A stretch of DNA of 10,067 nt from MA-ANB-1 sp040878225 (GTDB taxonomy: Bacteria > Actinomycetota > Acidimicrobiia > Spongiisociales > ZC4RG35): the NCBI GenBank assembly GCA_040878225.1, contig JBBDMR010000161.1, positions 1 to 10,067 of the forward strand, read 5' to 3'. Position 1 is the stretch's first letter. The number at the start of each line of letters is the position of its first letter. Positions 6,627 to 10,067 of the stretch are shown here, in pieces. Made by a program: the position numbers and the translations under genes. Under the pieces are notes generated by a model that saw nothing but the letters and a program-made list of their open reading frames with translations, had not been told where the DNA came from and ran no database searches.

Positions 6627-7576
6627 TACCCCGAAGGGTCGGTGGATACTGGGGATACGAACCCGTCGGGTTTCACGGTGAGGATCGAGCAGCGGACCGC
6701 TTTCATCATTGATTCAGCGGTGTTGCCCATGATGAGGCCACTCAGCCCGCGGCGTGCCACCGTGCCCATGACGATCAAGTTGGTGTTGAGGCGGTCAGCC
6801 AGCTCCGGAAGCACCTGATCTGAAGGGCCCTTGACCAGATGGGTTTGACCGCCGAGTTCGGTAACACCGTGCCGCTCGGCAAGTTCGTCCAGCTGCGCAC
6901 GGTGCTCTTCGCAGGCTGCCTGCACCGCCATGTCGACCTCGCGCGCCGGTAGAGATACGAACGCACTGGACCGCAGAGTTGACTCTCCGGGTAGCTGCCA
7001 GGCATGGGCTACATGCAATTCGCCCCCTTCCCGTCGGGCGATCGACGTTGCCAGCTCCAAGACGAGCTCGCTGAGGCTGTCCCGCACCGGGTCGGTCGGG
7101 TCTGGGTCCACCAAGGCCAGGATCCGTAGTTTCCGTGCCCTTGACGGGCACATCACCCACACCGGCGTGGGACAGGCGCGAATAAGCTGGGTGACATCGG
7201 ATGCCACGACCCTGGCCCGGCCATGGATCGGAGGTGACTCTCCCACTATCACCAGGTCACAGCCATTGGCCATCGCAAAGCGGATCACTTCGATGAAAGG
7301 CTTGCCCGCCACCACCTCCACCAAGGCATCGATACCGGCCGATTCGACGGCCGCGGCGAGCTGCAGGCGGCGGTCATCGAGCAGAAGTGCCTGAAGATCG
7401 ACCGTGCTGCCCTCAACCCTGACGGTGCGACGTCGTGGAGGGATCGCCTCGACCACATCCAGCACCGTCAGTTTCGCACCGTTGGAGGCGGCCACTCGAG
7501 CAGCCTTCTTCAACACGGGCATTTCGAGATGTCCCGGGGATGCCGCCACAAGGATGTTCTTGAATCTCTCCATCAC
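6626..7576 (-). CDS. UspE-like tandem universal stress protein, intact
   Basis: This 316-residue protein has two universal stress domains: domain 1 from MERFKNILVAASPGHL to about PTPVWVMCP (residue 145), and domain 2 from RKLRILALVDPDPTDPVRDS onward. Domain 2 ends with VMGTVARRGLSGLIMGNTAE, RCSILTVKPDGF and SPV, which closely follows the nucleotide-loop and C-terminal pattern of enterobacterial UspE. It aligns along its whole length with the frameshifted protein at 1760-2711, so the two are paralogs. The start is GTG 7576, overlapping the upstream TGA by four bases, or ATG 7573, overlapping by one; no Shine-Dalgarno is visible, so translational coupling to the mutase-like gene is likely. It is the last gene of the minus-strand operon. 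Family role: ATP-binding cytoplasmic protein raised in starvation, redox or anoxic stress; a specific role beside a cobalamin enzyme is unknown. Confidence 0.9.
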   Translation of the reverse strand: MMERFKNILVAASPGHLEMPVLKKAARVAASNGAKLTVLDVVEAIPPRRRTVRVEGSTVDLQALLLDDRRLQLAAAVESAGIDALVEVVAGKPFIEVIRFAMANGCDLVIVGESPPIHGRARVVASDVTQLIRACPTPVWVMCPSRARKLRILALVDPDPTDPVRDSLSELVLELATSIARREGGELHVAHAWQLPGESTLRSSAFVSLPAREVDMAVQAACEEHRAQLDELAERHGVTELGGQTHLVKGPSDQVLPELADRLNTNLIVMGTVARRGLSGLIMGNTAESMMKAVRCSILTVKPDGFVSPVSTDPSG

Positions 7577-9261
7577 GCGCCAGTCGGGGTGGTCGAGTTG
7601 AGGATTCTGCGGGAAGCTGTCTCGCCGGGGGTGGACTGCGCGCTGAGACCAGCAATCCGGTCAACCTCGTCGAGCCTCTCGCCGCTGGCAGGGTCGACGG
7701 CATCGCAGCCGCCGTCGACGACGGTGACGACCTTGCCTGGCGCTGTCGGATTTCCAGTCAGATGAGGTGCGTCGAAAAGGCCGGAGCGGACGATGGCTCC
7801 GAGCTGGATGGGGTCGCCATCGATAGCGTCAGGGAATCGGCTGGTAATCGTGTCGAGGAGGGTAGCGGCCTGTTCGAGGAGACGATCCTTGCGTTGGGTT
7901 ATCGCAGTGTCGGCCATCGGGTCGGGGAGGCCGAGGAGGGCGTCGCCGATGACCTGGTGGACGACAGCGCACGCGATGATCAGCTCGTGGGCTTCGATGG
8001 CGTGGTCGGCTTCGGTGTGCCCGACTACGTGGATGATGTCGGGGGAGAGGGCCATGGCGGTGCGGGTGGCGGAGGCGAGCTGGCCCAGGGCGCGATCGGG
8101 ATCAGGAGGCAGGGAGAACAGTCCGGCTCTGAGCTCACGCAGCACGGTCATGTTCGGTCCCGCGAAATCTTCGACCAGGGTGTGCATGGCCTCCATCTTG
8201 GCGATGTCCATCGCCGGAGAGACACCGGCCGGATTGTTCAGCATCATCTGCAGCACGTAGGTCGCGACACCGGCGTTGGCGGACAGCCGAGCAGCCAAAG
8301 CTGCTGCTGCCACCTGGAGGGCGTCGTGGGCGGCGCGCAGCCCCCATTGGTTCTGGTCGTTTCGTTCCACCGGAATGCCGCGGGCGGCATTCCACTCCAC
8401 GAGCCGCTGGTTTTCGGCGATAGCCTCCTCGAGTGTCCTGGTGGATCGACCGTCGAGTTCGGAATACCAGAACACCGGTATGGCGCACCACGCATTGTTG
8501 ATCGTCTCATGGAGCATCTCGGCGAAGTCGATAAGGTCGTTTGTCCCCGAGTAGCAGCGCAGCAGCGGATGGTTGCCCTCCCGAGCCGCATCATGTAGAG
8601 AACGGAAATGGTCTGGGCTACGGACGGGCACGCCACCGGCGCCGTCCTGATCACGATCCATTCGCTCCGGATGGAAGAAATGCTCCTGGGCGTTCTGATC
8701 GGGGCCGATCGAGATGACGTCGACCAGGCCGGAACGGGCGATCTCGCCGATCCCGGCCACGGTGCGCTCCACGCTCGGGAGCCCGAAGTGGTGGCGGATC
8801 AGTGGTCGAGGACGGGCCTGCCGACGTCTCATAACCAGGTTCTGGGGACCGCCGGTGGGTCCGAGCAACGAAGAAGCGGCTGCCCCTGATAACCACCCCT
8901 CGACCGTCGGCCCTTCTTTGCTTCCGAAGACCATTTCGAACAGACCCGATCGGCGCGCTACTTCGGCCACGGGTGGCGGGCCACCGAACACGGCCCGGAT
9001 CCCGCCCAAACCCCGCGCATTCAGAGTCGAAGCGAGCTCGGCGAGCAGTCGCTGAGCCGATTCGGGCGTCAGCCGGTATGACACCGCCAGGACGTCGGGT
9101 CGGCGCCGGGCCGCCTCTTCCACGAGGCGGTCGACCGAGACCGCAGGGCCGAGGAATTCGGTGCGATACCCGTGCCGACGGCAGGCAGCCAGGAAGTTGA
9201 GTGTGCCCGCGACGTGGACACAGTCGCCGATCGCAGCGCCAAGGACGAGTCCAGAAGTCAC
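7573..9261 (-). CDS. Glutamate mutase-like cobalamin-dependent enzyme, B12 domain fused to E-type barrel
   Basis: The first ~120 residues form a B12-binding Rossmann domain (LVLGAAIGDCVHVAG at 5-19, FLGPAVS 36-42, VFGGPPP 91-97), like the small S subunit of glutamate mutase. Residues ~160-540 follow the E-subunit pattern: LLRCYSGTND (233-242, Arg235 perhaps the substrate Arg of family ARHGT), IPVFWYSELDGRSTRTLEEA (261-280), GIPVERND then a long helix, a hydrophobic strand and NNPAGVSPAMDIAKMEAM. The tail VRSGLFDAPH … GKVVTVVDGGCDAVD resembles the family C-terminus. Known family reaction: adenosylcobalamin-dependent carbon-skeleton rearrangement of glutamate to 3-methylaspartate; the substrate here is unproven. 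The ligand motif is D13-C-V-H16-V-A-G19, one residue longer than canonical DxHxxG. The GTG 9261 start overlaps the dehydrogenase TGA by four bases, with GAAGG nine bases upstream. S and E are usually separate genes. I am sure of the B12 domain, fairly sure of the E-type barrel. Confidence 0.75.
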   Translation of the reverse strand: MTSGLVLGAAIGDCVHVAGTLNFLAACRRHGYRTEFLGPAVSVDRLVEEAARRRPDVLAVSYRLTPESAQRLLAELASTLNARGLGGIRAVFGGPPPVAEVARRSGLFEMVFGSKEGPTVEGWLSGAAASSLLGPTGGPQNLVMRRRQARPRPLIRHHFGLPSVERTVAGIGEIARSGLVDVISIGPDQNAQEHFFHPERMDRDQDGAGGVPVRSPDHFRSLHDAAREGNHPLLRCYSGTNDLIDFAEMLHETINNAWCAIPVFWYSELDGRSTRTLEEAIAENQRLVEWNAARGIPVERNDQNQWGLRAAHDALQVAAAALAARLSANAGVATYVLQMMLNNPAGVSPAMDIAKMEAMHTLVEDFAGPNMTVLRELRAGLFSLPPDPDRALGQLASATRTAMALSPDIIHVVGHTEADHAIEAHELIIACAVVHQVIGDALLGLPDPMADTAITQRKDRLLEQAATLLDTITSRFPDAIDGDPIQLGAIVRSGLFDAPHLTGNPTAPGKVVTVVDGGCDAVDPASGERLDEVDRIAGLSAQSTPGETASRRILNSTTPTGA

Positions 9262-10067
9262 GTCTCGTAGCCTTCGCTTGCTACCCGCCGGATCTCCGCC
9301 GGGCTCAAGCCCTCCAACTCAAGGCTCTCGAGGGTGCGGCCCCGGCTCCAATAGTTGGTCTCGTGGACGAGGCCGGCGAGGTCGATGACCGATTCGATGG
9401 CTCGTGGCGTGAGACCGAATCCTCGTCCTGCCGACGCCATCGGGACCATACTCATCGGCACATCCTCGAGCATGTAGCGGTTGTCCATCGTCGGGGGCGC
9501 CGAGATACCCCGGTATCCCTCGTTGGCCTGGATCGCCTCGTACAAATCAGTGCCTTCGGCACGATATGCGGAGACGAGCCAATCCTTCATCGACCGGACC
9601 GACACACCGAGCAGATTGGCCACAGCGAGTCGTTCCCGGTCGACCGCCTCCAGCACCTGTCCCACTCCAGGACTTACTCCGTCGATGTAGAAGTCGAACC
9701 GACCCCGTGTGTTCTCGATCCGGGCGGTGTTCAACAGTGTGATGGCCGGATGCACCACGGCACCGACATTGGCGAAGCTGGTGTCCAACGTGCAAGCGGC
9801 CGAGGTGAACTGCGGGTACCACGGCTTCAGGGTGGCAACCACGTCTCCGGTGCGAGCGCACGGGATGGCTGCCACAGGGACCGCACGTTTGATCCGCATG
9901 ATCAGAGACTGAACAGGCCCCGCGCTACGGGAGGCGAAGATGAAGGTGGCGGCCTCGGCTACAACCACATCGGCTTCGCACTGTTGAAGCTTGAGTTCGT
10001 GGAGGAATTCGAGAGCACCGAAGGTTCGTCCCGGATTCAAAACCACCAGTTGGCCATGCCGGAGGTG
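9258..10067 (-). CDS. Opine/octopine dehydrogenase family protein, N-terminus beyond the window
   Basis: The frame is open to the window edge; seven codons (HLRHGQL) precede the GTG at 10046, so that is not the start. The visible 269 residues cover the end of the Rossmann nucleotide domain (LVVLNPGRTFGALEF) and the whole helical C-terminal domain of the NAD/NADP octopine/nopaline dehydrogenase family. Family signatures include NVGAVVHPAITLLNTARIE with the likely catalytic His (residue 99 from the 10046 codon), RYMLEDVPMSMVPMA with a conserved Asp (195), and the tail NYWSRGRTLESLEL. Family role: reductive N-alkylation of an amino acid with a 2-oxo acid, or its reversal, with NAD(P)H in the cytoplasm; some members instead oxidise or reduce other substrates. 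It is the first visible gene of the operon and overlaps the mutase-like gene by GTGA, which implies coupled expression. The glycine-rich cofactor loop lies outside the window and cannot be checked. Confidence 0.85.
   Translation of the reverse strand, partial: HLRHGQLVVLNPGRTFGALEFLHELKLQQCEADVVVAEAATFIFASRSAGPVQSLIMRIKRAVPVAAIPCARTGDVVATLKPWYPQFTSAACTLDTSFANVGAVVHPAITLLNTARIENTRGRFDFYIDGVSPGVGQVLEAVDRERLAVANLLGVSVRSMKDWLVSAYRAEGTDLYEAIQANEGYRGISAPPTMDNRYMLEDVPMSMVPMASAGRGFGLTPRAIESVIDLAGLVHETNYWSRGRTLESLELEGLSPAEIRRVASEGYET

Noticed and set aside
7762..8598. 278-codon plus-strand ORF opposite the mutase-like gene
   Set aside because: It is a Gly/Val-rich shadow of the minus-strand frame, which has clear B12 and E-type features and coupled starts.
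10046..10046. GTG at 10046 as the start of the opine dehydrogenase-type gene
   Set aside because: The frame is open to the edge and the residues before it continue the family pattern, and the nucleotide-binding loop would otherwise be missing.

Overview
The window is high-GC bacterial DNA with GTG as well as ATG starts, overlapping stop/start junctions and strong GC bias at third codon positions. This fits an actinobacterium, perhaps Acidimicrobiia, but lineage is inferred from style only; there is no rRNA or other marker gene to test it. No complete tRNA, rRNA, CRISPR array, integrase or transposase was seen.

Left part (1-1759): a lone six-helix membrane protein of unknown function (233-874) lies between two copies of a roughly 70-bp direct repeat (3-69 and 998-1063). 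About 880 bp with no convincing conventional gene follow. This stretch holds two tRNA-like fragments on opposite strands, the clearer one being the 3' half of an initiator-type tRNA-Met. It also holds small inverted repeats and one possible 35-codon reading frame with a good ribosome binding site.

Middle part (1760-6375, plus strand): a UspE-like tandem universal stress protein, a P2-type cation ATPase (calcium or manganese type by family) and a cation/proton or Na+/Ca2+ exchanger of the CaCA superfamily. They look like one divalent-cation export and stress module. The stress protein and the ATPase each carry an apparent frameshift; downstream homology resumes in another frame in both cases. 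These are either real lesions or sequence errors.

Right part (6626-10067, minus strand, convergent to the middle part): a tight three-gene operon with 4-bp overlaps. It encodes, in transcription order, an opine/octopine dehydrogenase family protein (N-terminus beyond the window), a single-chain glutamate-mutase-like cobalamin enzyme (B12 domain fused to an E-subunit-like barrel), and a second, intact UspE-like protein that is a close paralog of the broken one. A 250-bp convergent spacer (6376-6625) with several perfect inverted repeats separates the two modules.

The most interesting item is the operon pairing a fused MutS-MutE-like enzyme, which has a one-residue-longer variant of the cobalamin ligand motif, with an opine dehydrogenase-type oxidoreductase. 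This suggests an uncharacterised amino-acid rearrangement/redox pathway. The substrate cannot be told from sequence.
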